44,026 nt of DNA from Deltaproteobacteria bacterium RIFOXYA12_FULL_58_15 (GCA_001798605.1 MGST01000147.1:1-44026), one strand, 5' to 3'. Counted from the stretch's first letter, positions 16,690 to 26,622 are shown. A program made the numbers and translations. The notes: generated by a model from the letters alone, not told the origin.

Positions 16690-19287
16690 ATGACCCCTTA
16701 TCGCCTTCCCCGGCATATCTGCCCCGTCGACTACGACGTGACGCTGGAGGCCACACCCCACAAGAAGACGTTCCGCGGCCGCATGATTATTACTGTCAAT
16801 GTGCTCGAACCCACGGCATCCATGGAGCTCAACGCGGTGGGTATCGCGGTGCACGATGTCACAGTGACTACCGACTCCAATAGGCTGAGCACTGCCCACG
16901 TCAAAGCGCACCCCGATCGGCAAACTGTCGAGCTCGTTTTCGACAGTCTCGCCCCCAAGGGTCGGCTCGAGATTTCGCTCCAATTTGATGGAACTGTCAG
17001 CCACCATCTCAATGGGCTCTACTTGTCGACGGATGGCGCTGACCATGCAATCGTCAGTCAATGCGAAGCGACAGATGCCAGGGCCATCTTTCCCTGCTTC
17101 GATGAGCCCCACTTCAAGGCGACACTGCGCTGGACAGTCATCACCAGCACAGACATGCACGTCGTCACGAACGGAGCTCTCGTCGCGAGGAGTGAACGAG
17201 ATGGCCTCGCAGTGTTTGAGTTCTCGCGCACGCCGCCGATATCGAGTTACCTCGCCGCTGTGGCCATCGGTGTTTTTGAGTCGACCACACCAAGAGTGGT
17301 AGGAAACACCCCCTGCCGGATCCTCTGTGGTCCTGGTCGAATTGCGCAGACTCAATTTGCCCTTGAGGCGACAACACACCTCTTGCCCTGGTTCGAGGAC
17401 TACTTCGGCTGTGCGTATCATTTTTCCAAGCTTGACCAACTGGCCGTACCTGGCTTCGATGCCGGGGCCATGGAGAACGTGGGGGCGATCTTCTACCGGC
17501 AGAGCCTGCTCTTGATGCAACCAGATGCCACCTCGTGGTTCGCGCTGAAACGGATAGCGGAGGTCATCGCCCACGAAATTGCGCATATGTGGTTTGGCAA
17601 CCTCGTGACGATGGAGTGGTGGGACGACCTCTGGCTCAACGAGGCCTTCGCCACCTGGATTGCCTTCAAGGCCGTCGATCTTTGGCATCCTGAATGGCGC
17701 ATGTGGGATGACTCATTTGAGTCGGCGCAATCCGCTCTGTCAGCCGACGCGATGGAACACACCCACCCCATTTTCACGCCAGTTGCGAGCCCCGATGAAG
17801 CGACGGAGATGTTCGACGTTATCACTTATGAGAAGGGTTGCGCTGTCTTGCGGATGCTGGAAAAATACTTGGGCGAAGACACCTTTCGCAGTGGTGTTCG
17901 CCGTTACATGAAAGATTTCTCCGAAGGAAACGCCAACCGCAAAGATTTGTGGAATGTGCTCTCTACCTGCTCGGACAAACCCGTTGCTGAAATGATGGAG
18001 AGCTGGGTCACTCAATCGGGATTGCCACTGGTCAAAGTGACTACCCGCACCCATGGCCGTGATTTGGTGCTGCACTTCGAACAGAAACGTTTCTTCGCCA
18101 GTCCCAAGGCGATGGGTCGCCCGAATGACCAACGCTGGAGCATCCCATTGGCCGTTCGCTTCGCCAACGCCGACGGCGTGCACGATCGGCAGCTGCTTCT
18201 GTGCGATCGCGAGACGACGTTGCGCCTCACTTCGGACGCGCCCATTCGTTGGACGTACGCCAACGCCGACGGCATGGGCTTCTATCGGCTTCAACTCGAT
18301 GACAGAACTCTATGCGACGTTCTCAACAACGGCCTGCGTCAACTGTGCCCCACAGAGCGCGCAAACCTCCTCGATGATCAATGGGCGCTCGTGCGATGCG
18401 GCGAATCGACCATCAGTCGTTTCATGACGGTGCTCGCCTCTTTTCGCAAAGAGAGGGATTTCTTGGTCACTCGAGCCCTGGCCAACCGTCTTGAATACAT
18501 CGATAACTTCCTTGCCCGAGATGAGGAACGACCGCTGTTGCGTGACTTCATCGGTTGGCTCTTCGAAACACAGATTGGGTCCTTGGGATTCGAGCCAAAA
18601 CCAGGAGAATCTGCGGAGACAACAGTCCGCAGAGCCGCCGTGGTACGGCTTCTCGGTGCCACCACTCGAAACAACCAAATCCTCAACTACGCAGAAACAC
18701 AACAGCTCGCGGAAGTGCAGAATCCGTTGAGCGTACATCCCGACCTGGCTCGGGTTTGGATTGCGCTCGCCGCCATCCGTGGAGATCGCCCCCGATTCGA
18801 CTCCTTCGTGTCGACCTTCCTGGAACGGCAGAAAGGACATTGCTCGCCAGAAATCAGCGGCCGGTACCTTGCGGCCCTTGGCCATTTCGAAGATCCCGAC
18901 GCTGTCGAAGAATCGCTGCGATTGTGCCTCGTGGGTACCGTGCCACAGGACCAAACGCGAACCGTGCTGACACCACTTCTGTGGTCGCGACACACGGCAC
19001 GGCGCGCTTGGACGTTCTTGCGGGACAACTGGACCACTCTCGCTCAAAGAATGGGGTCCATGGGAATCGCCCGACTCGTTGAGTCAACAGGCAGTCTGCC
19101 GATGGAACTGCGTAACGAGGTGGAGCAATTCTTTGGAAACACCCCGGTTCCAGGTGCAGAGCGCGCGATCCAGAAAGCGCTCGAGCAGCTCGATCTCCGG
19201 AGCGAGCTCATCACACGAGAATCACAGCGACTTTCGACCTGGTTGCGGCGTGACGCCAAGCATTACAAAGACTTGGGTGAGGACTGA
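16690..19287 (+). CDS. M1 family zinc aminopeptidase
   Basis: An 865-residue metallopeptidase removing N-terminal amino acids from peptides. The N-terminal beta domain (1-200) is followed by the catalytic domain with the exopeptidase motif GAMEN at 259-263 and the zinc site HEIAH at 295-299, with Glu318 as third ligand 19 residues downstream. The catalytic Tyr is probably in DVITYEKG near residue 380. The C-terminal half (about 520-865) is helical, like the ERAP1_C-type domain of eukaryotic puromycin-sensitive and ERAP aminopeptidases, to which this protein looks closer than to E. coli PepN. No signal peptide is seen, so it is probably cytosolic. The start lies 80 bases from the divergent ABC gene. 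Confidence 0.95.
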   Translation: MTPYRLPRHICPVDYDVTLEATPHKKTFRGRMIITVNVLEPTASMELNAVGIAVHDVTVTTDSNRLSTAHVKAHPDRQTVELVFDSLAPKGRLEISLQFDGTVSHHLNGLYLSTDGADHAIVSQCEATDARAIFPCFDEPHFKATLRWTVITSTDMHVVTNGALVARSERDGLAVFEFSRTPPISSYLAAVAIGVFESTTPRVVGNTPCRILCGPGRIAQTQFALEATTHLLPWFEDYFGCAYHFSKLDQLAVPGFDAGAMENVGAIFYRQSLLLMQPDATSWFALKRIAEVIAHEIAHMWFGNLVTMEWWDDLWLNEAFATWIAFKAVDLWHPEWRMWDDSFESAQSALSADAMEHTHPIFTPVASPDEATEMFDVITYEKGCAVLRMLEKYLGEDTFRSGVRRYMKDFSEGNANRKDLWNVLSTCSDKPVAEMMESWVTQSGLPLVKVTTRTHGRDLVLHFEQKRFFASPKAMGRPNDQRWSIPLAVRFANADGVHDRQLLLCDRETTLRLTSDAPIRWTYANADGMGFYRLQLDDRTLCDVLNNGLRQLCPTERANLLDDQWALVRCGESTISRFMTVLASFRKERDFLVTRALANRLEYIDNFLARDEERPLLRDFIGWLFETQIGSLGFEPKPGESAETTVRRAAVVRLLGATTRNNQILNYAETQQLAEVQNPLSVHPDLARVWIALAAIRGDRPRFDSFVSTFLERQKGHCSPEISGRYLAALGHFEDPDAVEESLRLCLVGTVPQDQTRTVLTPLLWSRHTARRAWTFLRDNWTTLAQRMGSMGIARLVESTGSLPMELRNEVEQFFGNTPVPGAERAIQKALEQLDLRSELITRESQRLSTWLRRDAKHYKDLGED

Positions 19288-19449
19288 GTTGATGAAAACG
19301 TAATGGTATTCGCCAATGCAATCCGATTTGCTGTTCTTGTGGCCAGAACCGGGTCAAGATCCCCCCGCAGACAATCGGAACATAGACGTTGACAGGATCG
19401 CCCAAGCCAAAGAGAATCCCAAAACGGCACAGCAGCCGCCTATGAGCCC

Positions 19450-21525
19450 ATGATAACAAGACTAATCCCCCTCCTCGTCAGCTCCCTCCTAACCGTTTCC
19501 GCGAGCGCTTTTCTGCTCAAGGGCCTTGCAGCAACCGATCGAACTGCATTGGCAACGACGCAAGAACTCGTCTCCGCGGGTGCCGCACACATCGAAGCCA
19601 GCCTCAAGGTAGACAGCCGTGCCATGGTGGGTGTCATCCCAAATCTGGTCCGCGAAAACCTTCTGGGCGTTGACCTGAGAACGTTGAGCGCCACCGTCAA
19701 TCTCGTGCCCCCCTCGGGCACGGTTACCGAACGGCTCCAGGCACGCATAAAGGCCCTCCAAGACAAGCTGCGTGATCGAATGGCCGGCTGGCGAGATTCC
19801 CGGCCCCGCATCGACGGCTTCTGCTTGGTCGATGATGTTGGCGTCGTCATGTTGAGCGACATCCCAATATTTAAAGAGGGCCATTCGGTCCCAATCCTCG
19901 AAAAACAAAGTGACGCAGAGACGGCAACATCCAAAGACGCGACCTCCTTCGAGCTCGACCTCTCGAGCGAATCCACTGTCCAAACCTACACCCAGGTGAC
20001 AGAGGCAGGCGTCTTCTGGCTGACCGCGGCACCCATTTATCAAAAAACCCAGCTCGCTGGTGCGCTAATTGTCGTGAGCCAACTTCGGGCACTGGCGGCG
20101 ACACCGGGCGCCGAGGCAACCCTCTTCTCCGGTGAAAAAGCACTGCTCGGCTCCGCTTCAAACTTTGACCACCAAAGCAATCGAGCAACCAAGGCTTCTG
20201 CTCTACTGCAACCTACCTCCCCTGCAGCGGGCATTGGTCTCTTGTTCGTCGAGCCCGAGCACATTGGCGTTTGGGGACGACAGTTCTCAGTTCCCAATAC
20301 AAGTGCCGTACGGGGTTTTGTCACCGCCGACCTCTCACCATTCTACGCTGAGTTGGCCGAACGACAGACCATGACCCTCATAATCATGGGTCTACTTTTG
20401 GTGGCGCACTTGGCCTTGCTGTTTATGGGCGGTTGGCGACTGCGCGCCGGCATCCGTAAGCTGCTCACACAAACCGAGGGCAACCTGCAGGGCAAGAGGG
20501 GCAAGCTTGACGAGAAAGCCTTTGCCCCCGAGCTCATTCCCTTGGTGAAGATGGTCAACCGCGATGTTCTCACACCTAGCAACGCAGTGGCTCCACTGGC
20601 CGTCTCTCCGAGTCTTGATGAAGTATTGCAGGCTCAAAACGTGGATGGCGACGCAGAATCCGACGACGGAAAGGAGAAGAACGGCTCGTCCATTTTTGCT
20701 GACCCAACCCGCGAGGTTGATATGGACGTGTCGGTAACGGGTGATGACCCAAGGTCGTCCGGAGAAGCTTTTGCCAGCGACACGGAGGACCTCGAGCCGT
20801 TCAGCCTCGACCCAGGCGATCCGCTGTCGCCTGACCTCGACAACCCTGAGTTGCCGGACGCGGAAATACCGACCGCGGGTGGCACGACCGGCTCAAACGC
20901 AACAGACGCAAGTATGGCAGAGACAGACGCGTTGCTCGCAAATGCAGATGCTGTTCTTGCTGACGACGAAGCCGTCCTCACCGATGATGGTGGGCTGCAA
21001 GACGTCTTCACAACTGCGTCAGACAACGCCAGTCCATTCAACTCCGCATCCAAAGCGGAGAATCCGTTTGATGCCATGGCCGAAACCTTGGATGGAGAAA
21101 CGGCACAGAATACAGCCCCCGCACCTGAGCCAGCACTCGGCGACATGCTGGATGAATTTGCCACCGACGCAACCGCCATGATGCAACTCACACCCGAGAT
21201 CATGGCAGCCATGAAGAAGACTGTCGAATCGCTACCAGAGCCGCCAACAAAAGAAGAAAGTCAAAGACGACCTCCAGCCTCACCCGAGTTGCTCGCTGCC
21301 CCACGATCCAATGGGGACCAACATTTCCAAAAGGTTTTCGAGCAATTCGTCGAGGTTCGCAAAGACTGCGGCGAGAGCATCTCTGAGCTCACCTTTGACA
21401 AGTTTGCAGCCAAACTAGCTAAGAGTCGCGAAGCGGTGATGGCAAAACATCAGTGCTCTGACGTGCGTTTCCAAGTCTACGTCAAGGATGGCAAGGCCGC
21501 CCTGAAGGCTGTTCCAGCACGTTGA
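19450..21525 (+). CDS. MXAN_5187-family membrane protein with periplasmic sensor-like domain
   Basis: A 691-residue protein. A first membrane helix (4-24) and a second (about 308-328) enclose some 280 residues that look like a periplasmic Cache-type sensor (RIDGFCLVDDVGVVMLSD; VFWLTAAPIYQ). A long, very acidic, low-complexity cytoplasmic region (about 385-600) follows. The last 67 residues (FQKVFEQFVEVRKDCGESI ... DVRFQVYVKDGKAALKA) match the C-terminal domain of the Myxococcus MXAN_5187 family, whose function is unknown. The architecture suggests a signal receiver without an obvious enzymatic output. It is followed after about 115 bases by a Ser/Thr kinase gene on the same strand, a plausible partner. 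This domain is the best lineage marker in the window. Confidence 0.85.
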   Translation: MITRLIPLLVSSLLTVSASAFLLKGLAATDRTALATTQELVSAGAAHIEASLKVDSRAMVGVIPNLVRENLLGVDLRTLSATVNLVPPSGTVTERLQARIKALQDKLRDRMAGWRDSRPRIDGFCLVDDVGVVMLSDIPIFKEGHSVPILEKQSDAETATSKDATSFELDLSSESTVQTYTQVTEAGVFWLTAAPIYQKTQLAGALIVVSQLRALAATPGAEATLFSGEKALLGSASNFDHQSNRATKASALLQPTSPAAGIGLLFVEPEHIGVWGRQFSVPNTSAVRGFVTADLSPFYAELAERQTMTLIIMGLLLVAHLALLFMGGWRLRAGIRKLLTQTEGNLQGKRGKLDEKAFAPELIPLVKMVNRDVLTPSNAVAPLAVSPSLDEVLQAQNVDGDAESDDGKEKNGSSIFADPTREVDMDVSVTGDDPRSSGEAFASDTEDLEPFSLDPGDPLSPDLDNPELPDAEIPTAGGTTGSNATDASMAETDALLANADAVLADDEAVLTDDGGLQDVFTTASDNASPFNSASKAENPFDAMAETLDGETAQNTAPAPEPALGDMLDEFATDATAMMQLTPEIMAAMKKTVESLPEPPTKEESQRRPPASPELLAAPRSNGDQHFQKVFEQFVEVRKDCGESISELTFDKFAAKLAKSREAVMAKHQCSDVRFQVYVKDGKAALKAVPAR

Positions 21526-21642
21526 CCACTCGGCTGCCGTCCACACCCAGACGCGCCATCAGGACAGCTGCTGCGGGTTGAGCCTGCGCTGTCGCCCGTG
21601 TAGGCTGGTGCTTACCCTGTAGGTTGGAGGCGAGTTCGATTG

Positions 21643-23493
21643 ATGTCCTACTCCCGTTTTCCAGTGCGGTTCGGCAAGTACATCTTGCTCGACCGCCTCA
21701 ACTCGGGAGGTATGGCCGAGGTCTATCGAGCGAAGGTGACTGGTGCGGCTCGTTTTCAGCGGCTGGTGGCCATCAAATGCATGTTGCCCCAGCTCAACGA
21801 GGACGAGCAGTTTACGTCGATGTTTGTGGATGAAGCGAAGCTCGCCGCCCAACTGAGCCATGCCAACATTGTGCAGATTTACGAGCTCGGCAGCATCAAT
21901 GAACAGCTTTACATCGCAATGGAACTGGTCAATGGCCACGACCTGCGGCACATTATCAAACGCGCCGCGGCCGTCCGAGTGCCCATCCCGATTGGTTTTG
22001 CTGCTTACGTCATCTGCAAAGCCAGTGAGGCTCTTGATTTCGCACACCGCAAACTGAGTATCGACGGCTCTCCTCTGAACCTCGTGCACCGCGATGTCAG
22101 CCCCCAAAACATCTTGGTAAGCTACGACGGCGAAGTCAAAGTCGTCGACTTTGGTATTGCCAAGGCTGCTGTGCGCGACACTGAAACGCGCGCCGGAGTA
22201 CTCAAGGGCAAGTTCGCCTACATGGCTCCCGAGCAGGTCATGGGCGAAGAAATTGATCACCGCGCGGACATTTTTGCGCTCGGTGCGGTCCTTTACGAGA
22301 CACTCACAGGCAAGAAACTGTTTCGGGGAGAAAGCGACTTCTCAATCCTCGAGAAGGTTCGCGCCGCTGTGGTACCGGCCATCGCCAACGCAGATCTGAA
22401 GATACCAGCCGAAATTGATCGTATTCTCGCAAAGGCCTTGGCCCGCGAGCAAGACAACCGATATCCATGGGCCTCGGATTTGTCGGAGGAACTGGCGCCC
22501 TTCCTCATTGAGGACCGCAGTATCTTTGGGGCCAAACAGGCACGGGAATTCATTCACTCGCTGTATTCCAGCGACATTCAGTTGTTGTCGACCATGCTGC
22601 GGGAGTACTCCAACATCACCAACGCGGATTGTTTGGAATCGAGTCGACCCTCCGCTGTTGTGCGTCAGTCTCAGGTTTTTGAATCCGACTTCTCCACTCT
22701 CGACGACGCCATACCAGGCGACCTCATGGATGAGTTAGAAGCAGGTGAAACGACAAACCTTTCGGGAGCGAGGGCATCCCAGGGACAGACAGGATGGTCG
22801 GTGGTCAGCAGAACCCCCGATGCCAACCTTGACGCAACTCTTCTTTATGACGATCCATCGAAGGCCGCCGCGCCCATACAATCGCAGGCGACGCTACGAC
22901 CGCAGGTGTTGCCACAAATGTTGTCGGCTCCAGCTTCTGGACTGTCAGCTTCACAGAATCCGGTCAGTACGAGCAAATCGGTTCTCATCGGATTGTTGAC
23001 GGCTGCCGCGATGATTCTCGTGGTGGTGGTGGTGGTCTTCGTGACCCGCCCCGGACCCTCCGACACCACGGTGACTCCAATGGCCCTCCCGCCACCCGTA
23101 CAGGTGCCCATGCCCATTCCACCGACAGCCACCGTTCTAGTTGGAACCGGCGTAACCTCTGAAAACCCGCCGACTCCGGAGCCCACGCACATCGAAGACA
23201 GGGTGGTGGACGCGGAGCCCGATGAGTCGGAAAACCAATCTCAGACAAAGAAGAAGGCCAAGATAGGCGTCATGAGCATCCGGGGTCCCAAGGGGGTCAA
23301 CGCAAAAGTGTACGTCGACGGAAAAGAACAGGGATTTGCGCCGCTCGTTTACCACAAGGTGACCGTTGGCAAGCACACCGTCAAACTCATCGAAGTCGTC
23401 GATGGCAAACCCGGAAGATCAACAGCGCTTGACGTCAACGTCAGGTCCAAGCATACACGCAAGAGCCCATTGTTTCTCGACGTCGAACTCTGA
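21643..23493 (+). CDS. Membrane-anchored Ser/Thr protein kinase with PEGA-like C-terminal domain
   Basis: A 616-residue kinase. The kinase domain covers about 10-290 with LNSGGMAEVYRA (glycine loop), Lys45, Glu64, HRDVSPQN at 149-156, DFG at 169-171 and APEQ at 195-198; all key residues are present. A linker of about 150 residues, rich in Ser, Thr and Pro, leads to one membrane helix (about 445-467) encoded partly by a run of GTG codons. The outer part has a Pro/Thr-rich stretch and a C-terminal beta domain (about 530-616) resembling PEGA, with KVYVDGKEQG and VTVGKHTVKLIE. Myxobacterial kinases of this form sense envelope signals. The ATG at 21643 is 12 bases from GGAGG; a TTG one codon upstream is better spaced and could be the real start. 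Confidence 0.92.
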   Translation: MSYSRFPVRFGKYILLDRLNSGGMAEVYRAKVTGAARFQRLVAIKCMLPQLNEDEQFTSMFVDEAKLAAQLSHANIVQIYELGSINEQLYIAMELVNGHDLRHIIKRAAAVRVPIPIGFAAYVICKASEALDFAHRKLSIDGSPLNLVHRDVSPQNILVSYDGEVKVVDFGIAKAAVRDTETRAGVLKGKFAYMAPEQVMGEEIDHRADIFALGAVLYETLTGKKLFRGESDFSILEKVRAAVVPAIANADLKIPAEIDRILAKALAREQDNRYPWASDLSEELAPFLIEDRSIFGAKQAREFIHSLYSSDIQLLSTMLREYSNITNADCLESSRPSAVVRQSQVFESDFSTLDDAIPGDLMDELEAGETTNLSGARASQGQTGWSVVSRTPDANLDATLLYDDPSKAAAPIQSQATLRPQVLPQMLSAPASGLSASQNPVSTSKSVLIGLLTAAAMILVVVVVVFVTRPGPSDTTVTPMALPPPVQVPMPIPPTATVLVGTGVTSENPPTPEPTHIEDRVVDAEPDESENQSQTKKKAKIGVMSIRGPKGVNAKVYVDGKEQGFAPLVYHKVTVGKHTVKLIEVVDGKPGRSTALDVNVRSKHTRKSPLFLDVEL

Positions 23494-24104
23494 CCGAAAC
23501 CACCCGCCCCGAGAGCCGAAACTCACTGAGGCACTTTCTGGGAAGGTGCCAACCGCCAGAAGGGGCCTGATCTCTGTATGCCTTTGTTACCCAGTCCATT
23601 TCACACCGTCAAGCTACTCCTTTATAACCAAACGGGTTTTTTGTGGCCAAGAGCGGGTTTCAACAACTCCGATCAAATGAATCACAAACAATTACAACAC
23701 AATACATCGCACTACATATCATGCAATGCCGCGATCGCGCGGTGGGCCGACAAGCGAGTTTTGCGTTCTCAGAAGCAGACGGACACAGGAGATGATAAGT
23801 CAACATTTACGAAGTCATTGGTAATAAAAGGTTTCCTGTAACGACATAGCTGTACACCTTGAGCTGCAACAACATCCTCGATAGCAACACGGGAATACCT
23901 TACGCTGCAATAAATCCTCTGTTCGGAACACATGATAACATTGCCGCACAATATCAATGTATTCAATCAGGCAAGATCTATTGCTGGAGAAGGGTTATGT
24001 AGACGATCATGCCGCAACACCTTCAGCAGTGGTGTCAATGGCGACCAGGAATTTCTCCAGGGCATACGGCCGTGTGAAAGAAAACCGTTAGAAATCGTCC
24101 AACT
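23494..24104. other. AT-rich intergenic region without a recognisable gene
   Basis: About 610 bases between two convergent gene ends (kinase and Cys-repeat lipoprotein). From about 23,600 to 24,000 the base composition is clearly more AT-rich than the surrounding genes. Short open frames exist on both strands, but none has a ribosome site, family motif or codon use like its neighbours. I see no tRNA, transposase remnant or array here. Confidence 0.6.
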
Positions 24105-26552
24105 TCACGGAATCGTTTGCAGCTCGGGGGTCTCGGCGGGCTTCGACTTCAGGGTCTTTTCGTCCACACGATTGCCCTTGTCATCAAAAGCGAAGCGCTT
24201 GTCCTTCTCTCGCTGCTTTCCTGACGTGTCGAAAACAAAGATTCGCCCACCTACACGGTCTTCGATGCGGGTTGGCAAACCTCGCCGGCGCACAACCTCA
24301 ATTTCATCGGCCTTGCAAGTCCTGACAAAGTCCTCGAGCTTCTTGTCCGCCATGGCCTTATCCAGCTCTTTGCCCGCGGACTTCAGCTGCGTTTGGCAAG
24401 ACTTTGCCAATGCTGCCAGCGTTTGCTCGCCAAAGGCCGTCTTCACCTTGAGATTCTTGTCGTAACCCTGCGCAGTGACCAAGCCTTCAGATCGCTCAAT
24501 GCATTCGGTGTAGCCACCAATGGCTGACCCCAATTTGCCGACTCGCTCCGCAACCTCTTGAACAACCTTGGCGCGCTCGAACTCCGTATGCGCGTCTCCC
24601 ACCCTGTCGCGCAGTTCCTCGAGCTGTATCCTCCATTTTAACCCCGTCATGCTCTGGGCTCGACGCACCCGCTCTGTACCACACTTCTCTGCGAGGGCAC
24701 CGGCAGCCACCTTGCCGAACGCAGTGGTAAACACCGCCGTGGCGTCATACCCAGGACTTTCCTCCTCATCCTTGGCCTTGAGAACCAGGGCACAGTTGCC
24801 CAACACCGGCAGGGCGGCCTCAGTTGCCTTCAACGCGTCAGTGCCATTGGGCGCTCCCGCAATACCCTGCATCGCTCGGTTGATGTCGGACACCACCGAG
24901 CCCACCTCGTTGAGCCATCGCAACCGGAAATCAATCCGCTTGCCAACTTCATCGAACCCAAATTGCTTGTTGACGGAGTTCTTTGTGCGCTCCTGCTTCT
25001 CATAGACAAAAATGCGTCCGCCCTTCACATCTTGGATCTTGGTCGGAATACCCTCACGCTTGGCAACAGCAATCTCGTCTCCTCGGCATCCCTTGAGGAA
25101 TTGGTTGAGCTGCACCGTTCTGGTGGCCTCGGTTAGCTTCTCCTTTGCGAGCGGCATCTGCCGTGAACATTCTTTCACCATACCCGCCGCGGTGAGTTTG
25201 CCAAATTCGGTCCGCACGTTGAAAGAGAGTTCAGCACCACGTTCGGACGCAATACGCTGTGCCTGCTCAATGCACTCCTTGAGGCCTCCTATGACACCGC
25301 GCCAATTTTGTACCTGCTTCTCGGCATCGTCCAGGAGTTGAGTGTCGTCCATGCTTCGTTTGGTCTCATTGAGGCGTCCGCCAACCTCCTCAAGCGACTG
25401 CCGCCAACGAAGCGTTGGCAGGGTCTTCTCCAACCTCCCCTGCTCGTTCGCACAGGCGGTCTGGAGTTGTGCCATGTTGAGTTTCCCCAACACCGTGGCA
25501 AAGGATTTGCGGCTCTCCGCACCTGGGTGTCGCATAATCCCTGCCAAGGTCGTCTGACAAATGGCCAACACTTTTGCCGCTGCCTCTGCGGCATTCAAAG
25601 CATCCGCGGCAAGTCCCCCGGCGTGGGCTCGGGTGACCGGAGCCGCTATGGCCTCAACGACATCGAGAACCTTATTGTGCCAGTCGAGCTTGTAGCCTTC
25701 TCGGCGTGCCTGCCCGCTGCGTTCGGTGCACAGTTTCTTGGTCTTCCCTATGGAATGCATGCCCAGACGTGTCTCGATAAGCCACGTATCCTGGTACTCA
25801 CCGCGACCCTCGAGATCGGTCACGGCGGTGACGCAACCAGAGAAATCGTCGGCCGCTTTCTGAAAAGCGACAATCCGCTCGGCCGAGCTCTCCGCCTTGC
25901 TCACCGCCATTGCCGCGTTGTATGCATCATCAATGCGGCTACCAACCGCCTTACCCGCCTCCAGTTGCCAACGCGCCTGACTCAACCGCTTTTCAAACTG
26001 TTCAGCTTGTTTGTCACGATCGACAGCATGTTGTTTGTAGCGTGGTTGGTCCTCGAATTTGCGCCCTTCGGCACGCAGGGCCGTGAAGGTACCGACAATC
26101 TCAGCCAACGCCGTCACATCATCGACTGTCGGAACTCGGACTGAGAGCTCGCTAAAGAGCGTGCTCCCTTGACGCTCAGCACCTTCTGCCTGGTGAATGA
26201 GATCATCAATGGCTGCTTCCCGACGAGCGATGCGGTCCTCCTCGATGGCAACCTCCAGTTTCTGTCGAAAACGTGACACCGACTCGGCAATGTCCTCGAA
26301 GTCAGGATGCGCACGGGTCAGGTCCGAGGCATTCTTGACCGACTTCTCGGCTCGAAGAATAAGACGAGTGGCCTCGTCAAAACTCTTTGCGGAGAGCTGC
26401 TTGCGAAACTCTTTCAGGATCCGCCCGACGCCTTCTACGCCACTCTCTTCATCCTCAACTACCTCAGCCTTGGGCGCCGGTGTTTGGGCTTTTTGCAAAA
26501 GGGCGCAGCCGCCAACGGAGGCCACCATGACGATTAACAGGCTAGCTCGCAT
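24105..26552 (-). CDS. Lipoprotein built of duplicated helical units with regularly spaced cysteine pairs, unknown function
   Basis: I do not recognise a family. The 815-residue protein starts MRASLLIVMVASVGGC, a good lipoprotein signal with Cys16. The body is helical, charged and repetitive. Residues about 289-541 and 544-796 are two copies of one unit, aligned at a constant offset of 257 residues over most of their length (LRWRQSLEEV with LKWRIQLEEL; GDEIAVAKREGIPTKI with ADEIEVVRRRGLPTRI). Each copy ends in a small module, G-x-PT-x-I then GGRIFVYE, that loosely recalls BamE/SmpA. Cysteine pairs 35-37 residues apart recur five times (240/275, 332/367, 427/462, 587/624, 684/719), which in the periplasm suggests disulfide-clamped helical hairpins. 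The frame is open far upstream, but only the ATG at 26552 gives a signal peptide. It is divergent from mutH over 70 bases. Confidence 0.82.
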   Translation of the reverse strand: MRASLLIVMVASVGGCALLQKAQTPAPKAEVVEDEESGVEGVGRILKEFRKQLSAKSFDEATRLILRAEKSVKNASDLTRAHPDFEDIAESVSRFRQKLEVAIEEDRIARREAAIDDLIHQAEGAERQGSTLFSELSVRVPTVDDVTALAEIVGTFTALRAEGRKFEDQPRYKQHAVDRDKQAEQFEKRLSQARWQLEAGKAVGSRIDDAYNAAMAVSKAESSAERIVAFQKAADDFSGCVTAVTDLEGRGEYQDTWLIETRLGMHSIGKTKKLCTERSGQARREGYKLDWHNKVLDVVEAIAAPVTRAHAGGLAADALNAAEAAAKVLAICQTTLAGIMRHPGAESRKSFATVLGKLNMAQLQTACANEQGRLEKTLPTLRWRQSLEEVGGRLNETKRSMDDTQLLDDAEKQVQNWRGVIGGLKECIEQAQRIASERGAELSFNVRTEFGKLTAAGMVKECSRQMPLAKEKLTEATRTVQLNQFLKGCRGDEIAVAKREGIPTKIQDVKGGRIFVYEKQERTKNSVNKQFGFDEVGKRIDFRLRWLNEVGSVVSDINRAMQGIAGAPNGTDALKATEAALPVLGNCALVLKAKDEEESPGYDATAVFTTAFGKVAAGALAEKCGTERVRRAQSMTGLKWRIQLEELRDRVGDAHTEFERAKVVQEVAERVGKLGSAIGGYTECIERSEGLVTAQGYDKNLKVKTAFGEQTLAALAKSCQTQLKSAGKELDKAMADKKLEDFVRTCKADEIEVVRRRGLPTRIEDRVGGRIFVFDTSGKQREKDKRFAFDDKGNRVDEKTLKSKPAETPELQTIP
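24159..25688 (-). repeat. Two tandem 771-bp coding repeats in the Cys-pair lipoprotein gene
   Basis: Unit A covers 24930-25688 and unit B 24159-24923. They are recognised at protein level by matching motifs at a fixed 257-residue offset, so the duplication is old but insertions and deletions are nearly absent. Each unit is itself two half-units with the pattern F-x-GK-L ... C. A fifth, more diverged half-unit lies just upstream at about 25,700-25,865. Confidence 0.8.
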
Positions 26553-26622
26553 AAAATCTTGTATACTCGCTCGACTCGGCGAAACGTACAAGTTTTCACC
26601 AACATCTACCGGTGACGGAATC

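Noticed and set aside
23578-23966. Small open frames in the AT-rich gap as genes
   Set aside because: No ribosome site, no recognisable motif, and composition unlike the neighbouring genes; they overlap one another on both strands.
26197-26622. Upstream extension of the mutH frame
   Set aside because: It overlaps the start of the lipoprotein gene on the other strand, and MutH homology and normal length begin at 26623.
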